DNA from: Pseudooceanicola sp. HF7
GTDB taxonomy: Bacteria > Pseudomonadota > Alphaproteobacteria > Rhodobacterales > Rhodobacteraceae
NCBI RefSeq assembly: GCF_011806405.1
Contig: NZ_JAATOW010000020.1
Location: 19,965 to 83,964, forward strand
Length of the DNA: 64,000 nt
Direction: 5' to 3'
How positions within the stretch are numbered: the stretch's first letter is position 1; the number at the start of each line of letters is the position of its first letter. The notes below the pieces were generated by a model. The model had not been told where the DNA came from. It saw only the letters and a program-made list of their open reading frames with translations, and searched no databases. Below, piece by piece: positions 16,693 through 25,516 of the stretch. The position numbers and the translations under genes are program-made.

Positions 16693-18693
16693 ATGTTCAA
16701 GAAGATCCTGATCGCGAACCGGGGCGAAATCGCCTGCCGTGTCATCAAGAGCGCGCGCAAGATGGGTATCGCCACCGTTGCCATCTATTCCGATGCGGAC
16801 CGCAACGCGCTGCACGTGGAAATGGCGGACGAGGCGATCCACATCGGGCCGCCGGCGGCGAACCAGTCCTACATCGTGATCGACAAGGTGATGGCTGCTG
16901 TGCGGGAAAGCGGGGCAGAGGCCGTGCACCCCGGCTACGGCTTCCTGTCGGAGAACCCGAAGTTCGCCAAGGCGCTGGAAGCAGAGGGCGTCGCCTTCAT
17001 CGGCCCGCCGGTCAAGGCAATCGAGGCGATGGGGGACAAGATCACCTCCAAGAAGATCGCGCAGGAGGCCAACGTCAGCACCGTGCCCGGCTACATGGGC
17101 CTGATCGAGGATGCAGACGAGGCCGTGAAGATCAGCGGAGAGATCGGCTACCCGGTGATGATCAAGGCCAGCGCCGGCGGCGGTGGCAAGGGCATGCGCA
17201 TCGCCTGGAACGACGAGGAGGCGCGCGAGGGCTTCCAGTCTTCCAAGAACGAGGCGGCCAGCAGTTTCGGCGATGACCGTATCTTCATCGAGAAATTCGT
17301 CACCCAGCCCCGCCACATTGAGATCCAGGTGCTTTGCGACAGCCATGGCAACGGCATCTACCTGGGCGAACGGGAATGCTCGATCCAGCGCCGCAACCAG
17401 AAGGTCGTGGAAGAGGCCCCCAGCCCCTTCCTGGACGAGGACACCCGCCGCGCGATGGGCGAACAGGCCGTCGCCCTGGCCAAGGCCGTGGGCTATGCCA
17501 GTGCCGGGACCGTGGAATTCATCGTCGACGGTGAAAAGAACTTCTACTTCCTCGAGATGAACACGCGCCTGCAGGTGGAACACCCTGTGACAGAGCTGAT
17601 CACCGGCGTCGACCTGGTCGAGCAGATGATCAAGGTCGCCAATGGCGAGCCGCTGACCATGACCCAGGACGACGTCAAGCTGACGGGCTGGGCGATCGAG
17701 AACCGGCTCTACGCCGAAGATCCCTATCGCAACTTCCTGCCCTCCATCGGCCGGCTGGTGCGCTACCGCCCGCCGTCGGAGGTTTCTCAGGCCAGCCACA
17801 TCGTGCGCAATGATACCGGCGTCTTCGAGGGCGGCGAAATCTCCATGTACTACGACCCGATGATCGCCAAGCTCTGCACATGGGCCCCGACGCGGGGCGA
17901 GGCCGTGCAGGCCATGCGCGAGGCGCTCGACAGTTTCGAGGTCGAGGGGATCGGGCACAACCTGCCGTTCCTCTCTGCGGTGATGGATCATCCGAAGTTC
18001 GTGTCCGGCGAGATGACGACGGCCTTCATTGCCGAGGAATGGCCCGATGGTTTCTCCGGGGTGGAGCTGGACGGCGTCATGCTGCGCCGGATCGCCGCCA
18101 GCGCCGCCGCCATGCACCGCGTGGCGGAAATCCGGCGGACGCGGATCTCCGGACGGATGGACAACCACGAACGCAAGGTGGGCGACGAATGGGTCGTCTC
18201 CCTGCAGGGGGAACGTTTCGACGTGACCGTCTCTGCCTACCAGGGCGGGGCAGAGATCGACTTTGGCGATGGCACCACCATGAAGGTCCAGGGCGACTGG
18301 ACGCCCGGGGACACGCTGGCGCGGATGACCGTGGATGGCACGCCGCTGGTGCTGAAGGTCGGCAAGATCACCGGAGGTTTCCGCATCCGCGCGCGCGGTG
18401 CGGACCTGGAGGTCTGGGTGCGCAATCCCCGGCAGGCCGAACTGGGCAAGCACATGCTTGAGAAGGTCGCGCCGGATACCTCCAAGCTGCTGCTCTGCCC
18501 GATGCCCGGCCTGGTCGTGAAGATCGACGTGGAAGAGGGCCAGGAAGTGCAGGAAGGCCAGCCGCTTTGCACCATCGAGGCGATGAAGATGGAAAACATC
18601 CTGCGCGCCGAAAAGCGCGCGGTGGTCTCCAAGGTGAATGCAGGTCCCGGCGACAGCCTTGCCGTGGACGAAGTGATCATGGAATTCGAATGA
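16693..18693 (+). CDS. pccA: Propionyl-CoA carboxylase alpha subunit
   Basis: PccA carries out ATP-dependent carboxylation of biotin and bears the biotin. The 666-residue protein has a biotin carboxylase module (residues 1 to about 450; ATP-grasp loop GGGGKGM at 162-168), a BT linker domain that docks on PccB, and a C-terminal biotinyl domain with EAMKMEN, Lys632 being the biotin site. GGGAAGGGACAGC precedes ATG 16693. It is read with the mutase gene 25 bp downstream. A terminator immediately upstream means its transcription depends on readthrough or on a promoter I cannot see. Confidence 0.97.
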   Translation: MFKKILIANRGEIACRVIKSARKMGIATVAIYSDADRNALHVEMADEAIHIGPPAANQSYIVIDKVMAAVRESGAEAVHPGYGFLSENPKFAKALEAEGVAFIGPPVKAIEAMGDKITSKKIAQEANVSTVPGYMGLIEDADEAVKISGEIGYPVMIKASAGGGGKGMRIAWNDEEAREGFQSSKNEAASSFGDDRIFIEKFVTQPRHIEIQVLCDSHGNGIYLGERECSIQRRNQKVVEEAPSPFLDEDTRRAMGEQAVALAKAVGYASAGTVEFIVDGEKNFYFLEMNTRLQVEHPVTELITGVDLVEQMIKVANGEPLTMTQDDVKLTGWAIENRLYAEDPYRNFLPSIGRLVRYRPPSEVSQASHIVRNDTGVFEGGEISMYYDPMIAKLCTWAPTRGEAVQAMREALDSFEVEGIGHNLPFLSAVMDHPKFVSGEMTTAFIAEEWPDGFSGVELDGVMLRRIAASAAAMHRVAEIRRTRISGRMDNHERKVGDEWVVSLQGERFDVTVSAYQGGAEIDFGDGTTMKVQGDWTPGDTLARMTVDGTPLVLKVGKITGGFRIRARGADLEVWVRNPRQAELGKHMLEKVAPDTSKLLLCPMPGLVVKIDVEEGQEVQEGQPLCTIEAMKMENILRAEKRAVVSKVNAGPGDSLAVDEVIMEFE

Positions 18694-18718
18694 GCGCCTG
18701 AGGGCCGGGAGGAACGCG

Positions 18719-20845
18719 ATGAAGACGCTCAAGGACTGGGAAGAGCTGGCGAAGAAGGAACTGCGGGGCAAGCCCCTGGAGGATCTGACATGGAACACGC
18801 TTGAAGAGATCCCGGTCAAGCCGATCTACACGGCCGAGGATACCGAAGGGTTGCCGCAGATGGGCAACCTGCCCGGCTTCGGTCCCTTCACCCGGGGCGT
18901 GAAGGCCACGATGTACGCCGGTCGCCCCTGGACGATCCGGCAATACGCGGGCTTTTCCACCGCCGAGGAATCCAACGCCTTTTACCGCCGCAACTTGGCC
19001 GCCGGTCAGCAGGGGGTTTCCGTGGCCTTCGACCTGGCGACGCACCGGGGCTATGACAGCGATCACCCGCGCGTGGTGGGCGACGTGGGCAAGGCGGGCG
19101 TGGCCATCGACAGTGTCGAGGACATGAAGATCCTCTTCGACGGCATCCCGCTTGAGAAGGTCTCGGTCTCCATGACCATGAACGGGGCGGTGATCCCGAT
19201 CCTGGCCAGCTTCATCGTGGCGGGTGAGGAACAGGGCGTCAGCCGGGCGGATCTGTCCGGGACCATCCAGAATGACATCCTGAAGGAGTTCATGGTCCGC
19301 AACACCTACATCTATCCGCCCGAACCCTCGATGCGGATCATCTCGGACATCATCGAATACACCAGCAACGAGATGCCGCGGTTCAACTCCATCTCCATCT
19401 CCGGCTATCACATGCAGGAAGCCGGCGCGAACCTGGTGCAGGAGCTGGCCTATACGCTGGCGGACGGGCGCGAATACGTGAAGGCGGCGATCGAGGCCGG
19501 GATGGACGTGGACAAGTTCGCCGGGCGGCTGAGCTTCTTCTTCGCCATCGGCATGAACTTCTTCATGGAGATTGCCAAGCTGCGCGCCGCGCGCACCCTG
19601 TGGCACCGCATCATGACGGAGCAGGGCGCGCAGTCCGAACGTTCCAAGATGCTGCGGACTCACTGCCAGACCTCCGGCGTGAGCTTGCAGGAACAGGACC
19701 CCTACAACAACGTCATCCGCACCGCCTACGAGGCGATGAGCGCCGTTCTGGGTGGCACGCAGTCCCTGCACACAAACGCCCTGGACGAAGCCATTGCGCT
19801 GCCCACGGATTTCTCTGCACGCATCGCGCGCAACACCCAGCTGGTGCTGCAGGAAGAGACCGGCGTGACCAAGGTGGTCGATCCGCTGGCGGGCTCCTAC
19901 TACATCGAAAGCCTGACCAACGAGCTGGTGGAAAAGGCCTGGGCCCTCATGGAAGAGGTCGAGGAGATGGGCGGCATGACCAAGGCCGTGGCCTCTGGCA
20001 TGCCGAAGCTGCGGATCGAGGAATCCGCGGCAAAGCGCCAGGCGCTGATCGACCGGGGCGAAGACGTGATCGTGGGCGTCAACAAGTACCGCAAGGACAA
20101 GGAAGACCCGATCGACATCCTGGATGTCGACAACGTCAAGGTGCGCGAAAGCCAGGTCGCGCGGCTGGAGAAGATCCGTGCCACCCGCGATGACGCCGCC
20201 TGCACGGCGGCGCTCGAAGAGCTGACACGACGTGCGAAGGAAGGTGGAAACCTGCTTGAGGCGGCGGTGGAAGCCGCGCGCGCCCGGGCCTCCGTTGGAG
20301 AGATCAGCATGGCGATGGAGAAGGAATTCGGACGGCACCAGGCCGAGGTAAAGACCCTGGCCGGGGTCTACGGGGCGGCTTACGAGGGCGACGCGGATTT
20401 CGCCGCCATCCAGAAATCGGTAGAGCAATTCGCCGAGGAAGAGGGGCGGCGGCCCCGGATGCTGGTGGTCAAGATGGGCCAGGACGGCCACGATCGGGGG
20501 GCCAAGGTGATCGCCACGGCCTTTGCCGATATCGGGTTCGACGTGGACGTTGGGCCGCTGTTCCAGACACCGGAGGAAGCCGCGCAGGACGCCATCGACA
20601 ACGATGTGCACGTGATCGGGATCAGCTCCCAGGCGGCGGGGCACAAGACGCTGGCCCCGCAGTTGATCGCGGCGCTGAAGGCGCAGGATGCAGAGGATAT
20701 CCTGGTCATCTGCGGCGGCGTGATCCCGCAGCAGGATTACGAGTTCCTCAAGAAGGCGGGTGTGAAGGCCATCTTCGGACCCGGCACCAACATCCCGACG
20801 GCGGCTCAGGATATCCTGACGCTGATCAGGGCGGCGCGCAGCTGA
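18719..20845 (+). CDS. scpA: Methylmalonyl-CoA mutase (B12-dependent)
   Basis: Converts (R)-methylmalonyl-CoA to succinyl-CoA with adenosylcobalamin. The 708-residue single-chain enzyme has the substrate TIM-barrel domain ([13 protein letters not shown] near the start, then [16 protein letters not shown]) and a C-terminal B12-binding domain with D589-G-H591-D-R-G594, His591 being the lower axial cobalt ligand. It follows pccA by 25 bp with GGGAGGAAC before the ATG and completes the propionyl-CoA route. Alternative symbols used are mcmA, mutB and bhbA. No epimerase gene is in the window. Confidence 0.96.
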   Translation: MKTLKDWEELAKKELRGKPLEDLTWNTLEEIPVKPIYTAEDTEGLPQMGNLPGFGPFTRGVKATMYAGRPWTIRQYAGFSTAEESNAFYRRNLAAGQQGVSVAFDLATHRGYDSDHPRVVGDVGKAGVAIDSVEDMKILFDGIPLEKVSVSMTMNGAVIPILASFIVAGEEQGVSRADLSGTIQNDILKEFMVRNTYIYPPEPSMRIISDIIEYTSNEMPRFNSISISGYHMQEAGANLVQELAYTLADGREYVKAAIEAGMDVDKFAGRLSFFFAIGMNFFMEIAKLRAARTLWHRIMTEQGAQSERSKMLRTHCQTSGVSLQEQDPYNNVIRTAYEAMSAVLGGTQSLHTNALDEAIALPTDFSARIARNTQLVLQEETGVTKVVDPLAGSYYIESLTNELVEKAWALMEEVEEMGGMTKAVASGMPKLRIEESAAKRQALIDRGEDVIVGVNKYRKDKEDPIDILDVDNVKVRESQVARLEKIRATRDDAACTAALEELTRRAKEGGNLLEAAVEAARARASVGEISMAMEKEFGRHQAEVKTLAGVYGAAYEGDADFAAIQKSVEQFAEEEGRRPRMLVVKMGQDGHDRGAKVIATAFADIGFDVDVGPLFQTPEEAAQDAIDNDVHVIGISSQAAGHKTLAPQLIAALKAQDAEDILVICGGVIPQQDYEFLKKAGVKAIFGPGTNIPTAAQDILTLIRAARS

Positions 20846-20858
20846 TGCCCGCCCCCGG

Positions 20859-20881
20859 CTGCCCAGCGGGCGGCCGGGCAG
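20859..20881. terminator. Hairpin between convergent mutase and cupin genes
   Basis: CTGCCC pairs with GGGCAG, and the stem continues inward with GC/GC after one mismatch. Only ATTGGTT follows on the plus strand. The position between convergent stop codons suggests a terminator, but the tail is poor. Confidence 0.35.
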
Positions 20882-20887
20882 ATTGGT

Positions 20888-21316
20888 TCAGCGCCCGGGG
20901 GCCCAGCCCTCGGGGGCCATTTCCCAGCCGTCGAAGGTGAAGGCGGGCGAGACGACGCAGCTCACCAGCGTCCAGCCCTTCACGGCGAAGGAGGCCTGCC
21001 AGACCCCGCGCGGGATGTAGTGGCTGGGCCTTTGGCCCGCGACCACGTCCAGCCCCAGCCAATGATCCCGGGGCGTGTCGCCCTCGCTTGCGGCGGTCTG
21101 GCACAGCAGGGGCGCGCCGGCGTGGAAATACCAGGTCTCGTCGCAGTCGATCCGGTGCCAGTGTGAGCTCTGGCCCTCTTCCAGCAGGTAGTAGATCGCA
21201 GAGATGCCGGGCCGCGTGCCGCCGGTCCATTCCGGTTGCCAGGTATCCAGGTGCCATCCGCCTTCGGGGTGCGGAGTCATGCCGAGGGTCTTGATCAGGG
21301 TGTGCGGGTCGGTCAT
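20888..21316 (-). CDS. DUF985-family cupin
   Basis: A 142-residue small cupin. The family pattern is clear: LGMTPHPEGGWHLDTWQ, SAIYYLLEEGQSSHWHRIDCDE with the cupin HxH, TWYFHAGAPL and ending in VSPAFTFDGWEMAPEGW. Members are predicted sugar or small-molecule binding or isomerase-like proteins of unknown function. I chose ATG 21316, which has AAGGA at good distance; GTG 21334 in frame is unsupported. It lies 10 bp after the RutR-like regulator on the same strand, so the two are probably cotranscribed. Confidence 0.9.
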   Translation of the reverse strand: MTDPHTLIKTLGMTPHPEGGWHLDTWQPEWTGGTRPGISAIYYLLEEGQSSHWHRIDCDETWYFHAGAPLLCQTAASEGDTPRDHWLGLDVVAGQRPSHYIPRGVWQASFAVKGWTLVSCVVSPAFTFDGWEMAPEGWAPGR

Positions 21317-21326
21317 CGGGGTCCTT

Positions 21327-21971
21327 TCAGGCACTGTCCGGTCTGAGCCCTCTTAGAAGGGTCGCCGCCAGCGTATCGCCTGCCGTGTCGAAATCCGACT
21401 GCCTCAGCTTGTCGACCTCAAGCACTGTCGCCGCAAGGGTGTCACATTCAGCGTAAAACTGCGTCGCTGACCACAGGGCGATCAGGAAATGCCTGGGGTG
21501 GACCGGTCGGATGCGCCCTTGATCGATCCAGGCTTCGACCACCCTGATCTGGCGCATGGCCACCTCTCTGAGGAAAGCGTTCATCTCTGGCGTCAGATGC
21601 TGCCCGCCGGCGATCATCTCCGTCAGCATGACCCGGGCCTCTGCCGGGTAATCGCGGGACTGGTTCAACTTCACCCGGACGTATTCCTCCAGGCAGGTGA
21701 AGGGGTCCTTGTTCGGGTCAAGGACGCTGATTGCCTCTTCCCAGATGCCGACCATCCTTTGCAGGACGGCCTGATAGATGTCTTCCTTGGTGCCGAAGTA
21801 GTAATAGACATTGGCCTTCGGCAGGTCTGCCAGTTCCGCGATTGCCGCCATGCGCGTTCCGTCATAGCCCTTGCGCGCGAAGATTTCCGTCGCGGCCTCC
21901 AGGATGCGAGAGATGTTCTGGTTCCGGATGTTCAGGGCTTTCTGGCCAGGCGGGCTCTCGGTTGTTGTCAT
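21327..21971 (-). CDS. TetR-family regulator, RutR-like
   Basis: A 214-residue TetR-type repressor. The N-terminal helix-turn-helix reads TRMAAIAELADLPKANVYYYF. The ligand domain follows E. coli RutR closely: EEYVRVKLNQSRDYPAEARV against IKEYIRLKLEVSRDYPQASR, and HPRHFLIALWSATQFYAE against DPQHLIFMIWASTQHYAD. RutR senses uracil/thymine and controls pyrimidine use; the ligand here is not known. Start ATG 21971 follows GGGAGGAACC. Two RutR-type boxes occur elsewhere in this window (6248, 44486), but none before this gene. Confidence 0.87.
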   Translation of the reverse strand: MTTTESPPGQKALNIRNQNISRILEAATEIFARKGYDGTRMAAIAELADLPKANVYYYFGTKEDIYQAVLQRMVGIWEEAISVLDPNKDPFTCLEEYVRVKLNQSRDYPAEARVMLTEMIAGGQHLTPEMNAFLREVAMRQIRVVEAWIDQGRIRPVHPRHFLIALWSATQFYAECDTLAATVLEVDKLRQSDFDTAGDTLAATLLRGLRPDSA

Positions 21972-22182
21972 GGTTCCTCCCAGTTTGGCCCATTGTGCCG
22001 CAATATTGCCCAGATGACACCTGCCTGTCTTTCGTTCGTGACCCCGGAGGGGACCCCTTGACCCCACGGTATGCAAAAGAGCGGCATCGGCCACGCCCTG
22101 CAGCGCCGCGTCACGGGCGCTCTTGCCATTCCCGCGCGGGATTGAATTATGGCGCCGAACCCCTTTCTGACAGGAGCGCCCC

Positions 22183-22686
22183 CTGACACCCCCGGCCCTG
22201 ACGATCCGCCCCGCTGAACCCCGTGATTACCCCCGTATCCTTGCGATCTGGCGACCCTTTTACCGTGAGACCACGGTGACCTTCGCCTCCGAGGAAAAGA
22301 CCGAAGAGACGCTGCCGCTCTATATCGAAACCCGTCGCAGCCAGGGGCGCGAAACCTTCGTGGCAGAGAGGGTGGGGCAGGTCCTGGGATTCGCTTCCTA
22401 TGACCAGTTCCGGGGCGGAGACGGCTACGTGCACGCGATGGAGCACACGATCATCCTTGCGCCTGAGTCCCAGGGGCAGGGGGCGGGCCGGGCCCTGATG
22501 CAGGCGATCGAGGGGCACGCCAGAGAGGCCGGGGCCCATGTGATGGTTGCCGGCGTCTCCGCAGAGAACGCCACCGGTATCGGTTTCCACGCCGCCATCG
22601 GTTATGAAGAGACCGGGCGCATGCCGCAGGTCGGGCGCAAGTTCGACCGCTGGCTGGATCTGGTGCTGATGCAGAAGTTGCTGTGA
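22183..22686 (+). CDS. GNAT N-acetyltransferase, probable CTG start
   Basis: A 167-residue GNAT enzyme of the phosphinothricin-acetyltransferase-like type. The N-terminal TIRPAEPRDYPRILAIWRPFY and the acetyl-CoA loop ESQGQGAGRALMQAIE are typical. The conserved N-terminus lies upstream of the first standard start (GTG 22276), and an in-frame TGA at 22168 limits extension. Between them there is no ATG, GTG or TTG. CTG 22183 has GGAG exactly 6 nt before it, so I take it as the start (CTG 22198 is the only other choice). Substrate unknown. Confidence 0.8.
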   Translation: MTPPALTIRPAEPRDYPRILAIWRPFYRETTVTFASEEKTEETLPLYIETRRSQGRETFVAERVGQVLGFASYDQFRGGDGYVHAMEHTIILAPESQGQGAGRALMQAIEGHAREAGAHVMVAGVSAENATGIGFHAAIGYEETGRMPQVGRKFDRWLDLVLMQKLL

Positions 22687-22729
22687 TGTCGCGCTGACAA
22701 TGCCGCGTCACCGGGATAGGGTAGTCCTC

Positions 22730-23410
22730 ATGTCGATCTGGTCCCGCATAATCGAAGCCCTTCGCGCCCTGTCAAAGGGTGACTCCCTCTCCGTGGTCTT
22801 CGACCATCTGCGGGGGCCGCGCGAACGCTCCGTCGCCTTCACCATTGCCGTCATTGCCCTTGGTGCAAAGATGGCCAAGGCCGATGGCCTGGTCACGCGC
22901 AACGAGGTCACGGCCTTTCGCGAGGTCTTTCAGATCCCGCCCGAGGACGAGGAAGGCGCGGCCCGTGTCTTCAACCTGGCGCGCCAGGACGTCGCGGGCT
23001 TCGAGGATTACGCGGAGCGCATCGCCCGCATGTTCAAGGATGACAGCCCGGTCCTGTGCGACCTGATGGAGGGGTTGTTCCACATCGCCGTGGCGGATGG
23101 CGATTACCACGACGCGGAAGATGCCTTCCTGTCCCGCGTGGCAGAGATCTTCGGCCTGCCGCAGCACAAGTTCGAGGTGCTGCGCGCCCGCTTCGTGCCG
23201 GATGCCAAGCGCGATCCCTACACGGTTCTGGGCATCTCTCCCGATGCGTCGATGAAGGAAATCCGCGCGGCCTGGTCGCAGGCGGTGCGTGAAAGCCACC
23301 CGGACCAGATGGTCGCCCGCGGGGTGCCCGAGGAAGCGGTGAAGATGGCGGAGCGGCGGATGGTGGATATCAACCGCGCCTGGGACGAAATCCAGCGGAT
23401 CCACGCCTGA
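22730..23410 (+). CDS. TerB/J-domain protein (DjlA-like)
   Basis: A 226-residue protein with a TerB-like helical domain (about residues 35-150) bearing two acidic repeats, AKADGLVTRNEV and AVADGDYHDAED, and a C-terminal J domain with the HPD motif at 190-192. This is the layout of DjlA co-chaperones, which stimulate DnaK. Unlike E. coli DjlA, no clear N-terminal membrane segment is seen. Start ATG 22730 with a weak ribosome-binding site. Confidence 0.85.
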   Translation: MSIWSRIIEALRALSKGDSLSVVFDHLRGPRERSVAFTIAVIALGAKMAKADGLVTRNEVTAFREVFQIPPEDEEGAARVFNLARQDVAGFEDYAERIARMFKDDSPVLCDLMEGLFHIAVADGDYHDAEDAFLSRVAEIFGLPQHKFEVLRARFVPDAKRDPYTVLGISPDASMKEIRAAWSQAVRESHPDQMVARGVPEEAVKMAERRMVDINRAWDEIQRIHA

Positions 23411-23447
23411 GCCGGACGCCCCCTGGCGCCCCGCATCGCTTGGGGCT

Positions 23448-23475
23448 TTGAGGAATCCGCGACCCGCCCTATATC
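23448..23475 (+). promoter_or_regulatory. Predicted promoter giving a leaderless mRNA
   Basis: TTGAGG (23448-23453), a 16-bp spacer and TATATC (23470-23475) lie so close to ATG 23482 that the expected transcription start falls on or beside the start codon. No Shine-Dalgarno sequence precedes the ATG, which agrees with leaderless translation. Confidence 0.4.
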
Positions 23476-23481
23476 TTGGTC

Positions 23482-23910
23482 ATGAAACAGCTCATCCTGA
23501 CCCTCTCGCTTCCCCTTGCGCTCGCCGCCGCCACGCCCGCGCTGGCCCAGGAGGACGGGCAGGCCGCCCCTCTTCAGGAAGAGGCCGCTCCCCAGGCGGA
23601 GGCGCAGGATAACGACGACAAGATGCGCGATGGTCTGCGGCTTTTCCTTGATGGGTTGTCAGAGGGGATGGACAGGACGTTCGACGGGCTTGGCGACAAG
23701 GCGGAAGAGGCCGCACCGGCGCTGCGCGACTTCATCGCCCGGCTTGGCCCTGCCTGGCAGGAGCTTCTGGGCGATATCAAGGACTTCTCTGATTACGAGG
23801 CGCCGCAGATCCTGCCCAACGGGGATATCCTGATCCGGCGCAAGGACGATGCCCCGGTCTATGTGCCGCCCGAACCCGGTGAGAACCCGGACGGCTCCGT
23901 CGACCTCTGA
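23482..23910 (+). CDS. Exported acidic protein of unknown function
   Basis: A 142-residue protein with a signal peptide (MKQLILTLSLPLALAAATPA, cleaved after LAQ or ALA). The mature part is acidic and Ala/Glu/Gln-rich at first, then a helical segment (RDGLRLFLDGLSEGMDRTFD) and a short C-terminal region YEAPQILPNGDILIRRKDD. Function unknown. The stop codon TGA directly abuts the stop codon of the convergent ppx gene (TGATCA). Confidence 0.8.
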   Translation: MKQLILTLSLPLALAAATPALAQEDGQAAPLQEEAAPQAEAQDNDDKMRDGLRLFLDGLSEGMDRTFDGLGDKAEEAAPALRDFIARLGPAWQELLGDIKDFSDYEAPQILPNGDILIRRKDDAPVYVPPEPGENPDGSVDL

Positions 23911-25464
23911 TCAGCGTCGCCGGCTGGCGCTTTTCAGCGAAACCTCCGCGTTCAGCGAATTGGCTAGGGAGCGGAAGCGCGCCTCGGCGACCTCTCCGAA
24001 AAGCGGCCAGGCCGAATCGGTCAGCTCCAGCTCAAGCACCTTCTTCTTCGGATACCAGCGCATCTGGCCGATCTCCGTATCGCGCTCAGGCCATAGCATC
24101 GCACCAAAGCGCATGGCCTTGCCCAGGATCTCTGCCTGAAGCAGTTCTTCCTCTGGCAGCAGGTTGTAGAGCCGCTCGAAGGGCGTGCCGTTGCGGTTGT
24201 TCTTGTAGCGATGCAGCAGGGCCAGACCCAGGTAGATCCGTTCGGCATGCTTCAGGCCGCCCAGGTTGGCGCGGGTGGCATTGTCAAAGCAGACCTCGGC
24301 CCGGTAATCGGGGTGGGCACGCCAGGTCACGTCATGCAGCAGGCAAGCGGCCAGTGCCAGGCGCTTGCGCTCCGGCTTGGCCGACCGGAAGATCGGTTCG
24401 ATGAACCGGTAGAGCGCCCGGCCAAAGCCCGGCAGGCGGGCATCCTTCTTCTCTGCGAAGCGGCAGGCCTCGATCAGGGGATCGCGGTCGCGCAGCTTCT
24501 GCGGCATCTGCTCGTACAGCAGCCCCTCGCGGATCCCGTAGGAGGAGATGGCGATGTCATGGGGCTTGAACTGGCGTACCACCTCAAGCAGCACCTCAGA
24601 GGCAAGCGGCACCAGGTTCATCCGGGTCGAGGACAGCGAACAGCGCTTGCGCAGGGCATCGGGGTTCTCTGAGGCGATGTAATCCACCGTGGCGCGGACC
24701 GATTTCGCGGTCATGCGGTATTCGTGCAGCACGTGCAGCGGATAGTTCTGCCGGTCCATGTCGATCCGGGCGATGGCCCGCCAGGAGCCGCCGACAAGGA
24801 ACAGCCGGTTGCGATCAACCTCGATCGTCTCTGCCAGCTTGGCGACCTCTTCCTTGATGTAGCTGCGCCGCGCCTTCTTGGAGCCCTTGATGTCCTGCAG
24901 CTTCAGCGGCCCAAGCTGAGAGGTCTCGCGTTCCAGGACCTCTCCGTCGTGGATCCGCGCCAGCTCCATGGAAGAGCCGCCGATATCGCAGATCAACCCA
25001 TAGGCGCCGGGCCAGCCCAGCAGAACGCCCTGGGCGGACAGGCGGGCCTCTTCCCGGCCATCGATCACGTAGACCTTCAGGCCGGTCGTGCGCGCGACCT
25101 CGTCCACGAAATCCTGCCCGTCTTCGGCTTCGCGCACGGCGGCGGTGGCGACGGCAGAGAGCGGCGTGGCATCCATGCCCTGGGCAAGAAGCTGGAAGCG
25201 GTGGATCGCGGCCAGGGCGCGCTTGCGCCCTTCGGGGTTCAGGCGGCCGGTCTCTGACAGGCCGGCGCCCAGGCCGCACATGATCTTTTCATTGTAGAAA
25301 TAGGCGGGGCTACGGGCCGCGCCATCGAAGACCACGAGCCGGACGGAGTTGGACCCGACGTCCACAACGCCAACCCGGCTAAGGGCGCGGGCTTCGGGAT
25401 CATCGAAGAGAGGCCGGCCAAAGGGCCCCCAATCGGCTGGAAACTGTGGGTCTTCCCCGTCCAT
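23911..25464 (-). CDS. ppx: Exopolyphosphatase (Ppx/GppA family)
   Basis: Hydrolyses terminal phosphates of polyphosphate and, in the GppA branch, pppGpp. The 517-residue protein has the actin-like phosphate motifs VVDVGSNSVRLVVFD and ICDIGGSSMELARI, then a C-terminal HD-like helical domain (LLHDVTWRAHPDY). It follows ppk by 52 bp on the same strand, so synthesis and breakdown of polyphosphate are likely co-expressed. Start ATG 25464. Whether it prefers polyphosphate or pppGpp cannot be told. Confidence 0.92.
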   Translation of the reverse strand: MDGEDPQFPADWGPFGRPLFDDPEARALSRVGVVDVGSNSVRLVVFDGAARSPAYFYNEKIMCGLGAGLSETGRLNPEGRKRALAAIHRFQLLAQGMDATPLSAVATAAVREAEDGQDFVDEVARTTGLKVYVIDGREEARLSAQGVLLGWPGAYGLICDIGGSSMELARIHDGEVLERETSQLGPLKLQDIKGSKKARRSYIKEEVAKLAETIEVDRNRLFLVGGSWRAIARIDMDRQNYPLHVLHEYRMTAKSVRATVDYIASENPDALRKRCSLSSTRMNLVPLASEVLLEVVRQFKPHDIAISSYGIREGLLYEQMPQKLRDRDPLIEACRFAEKKDARLPGFGRALYRFIEPIFRSAKPERKRLALAACLLHDVTWRAHPDYRAEVCFDNATRANLGGLKHAERIYLGLALLHRYKNNRNGTPFERLYNLLPEEELLQAEILGKAMRFGAMLWPERDTEIGQMRWYPKKKVLELELTDSAWPLFGEVAEARFRSLANSLNAEVSLKSASRRR

Positions 25465-25516
25465 GTCGGCGGTCCCTGACTTGCTGTTCGTTTATTGCGC
25501 CGCGAAGCGGGCCGGG

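Noticed and set aside
15959..16711. 250-codon plus-strand frame between the small hypotheticals and pccA
   Set aside because: It reads through two terminators and the lipoprotein gene in another frame; weak third-position GC and no domain.
16561..18819. 752-codon minus-strand open frame opposite pccA
   Set aside because: Mirror of pccA codon bias (rich in His, Leu, Gly, Asp); pccA itself is beyond doubt.
18677..20644. 655-codon minus-strand open frame opposite the mutase gene
   Set aside because: Antisense shadow of a well-identified gene, without family match or start signal.
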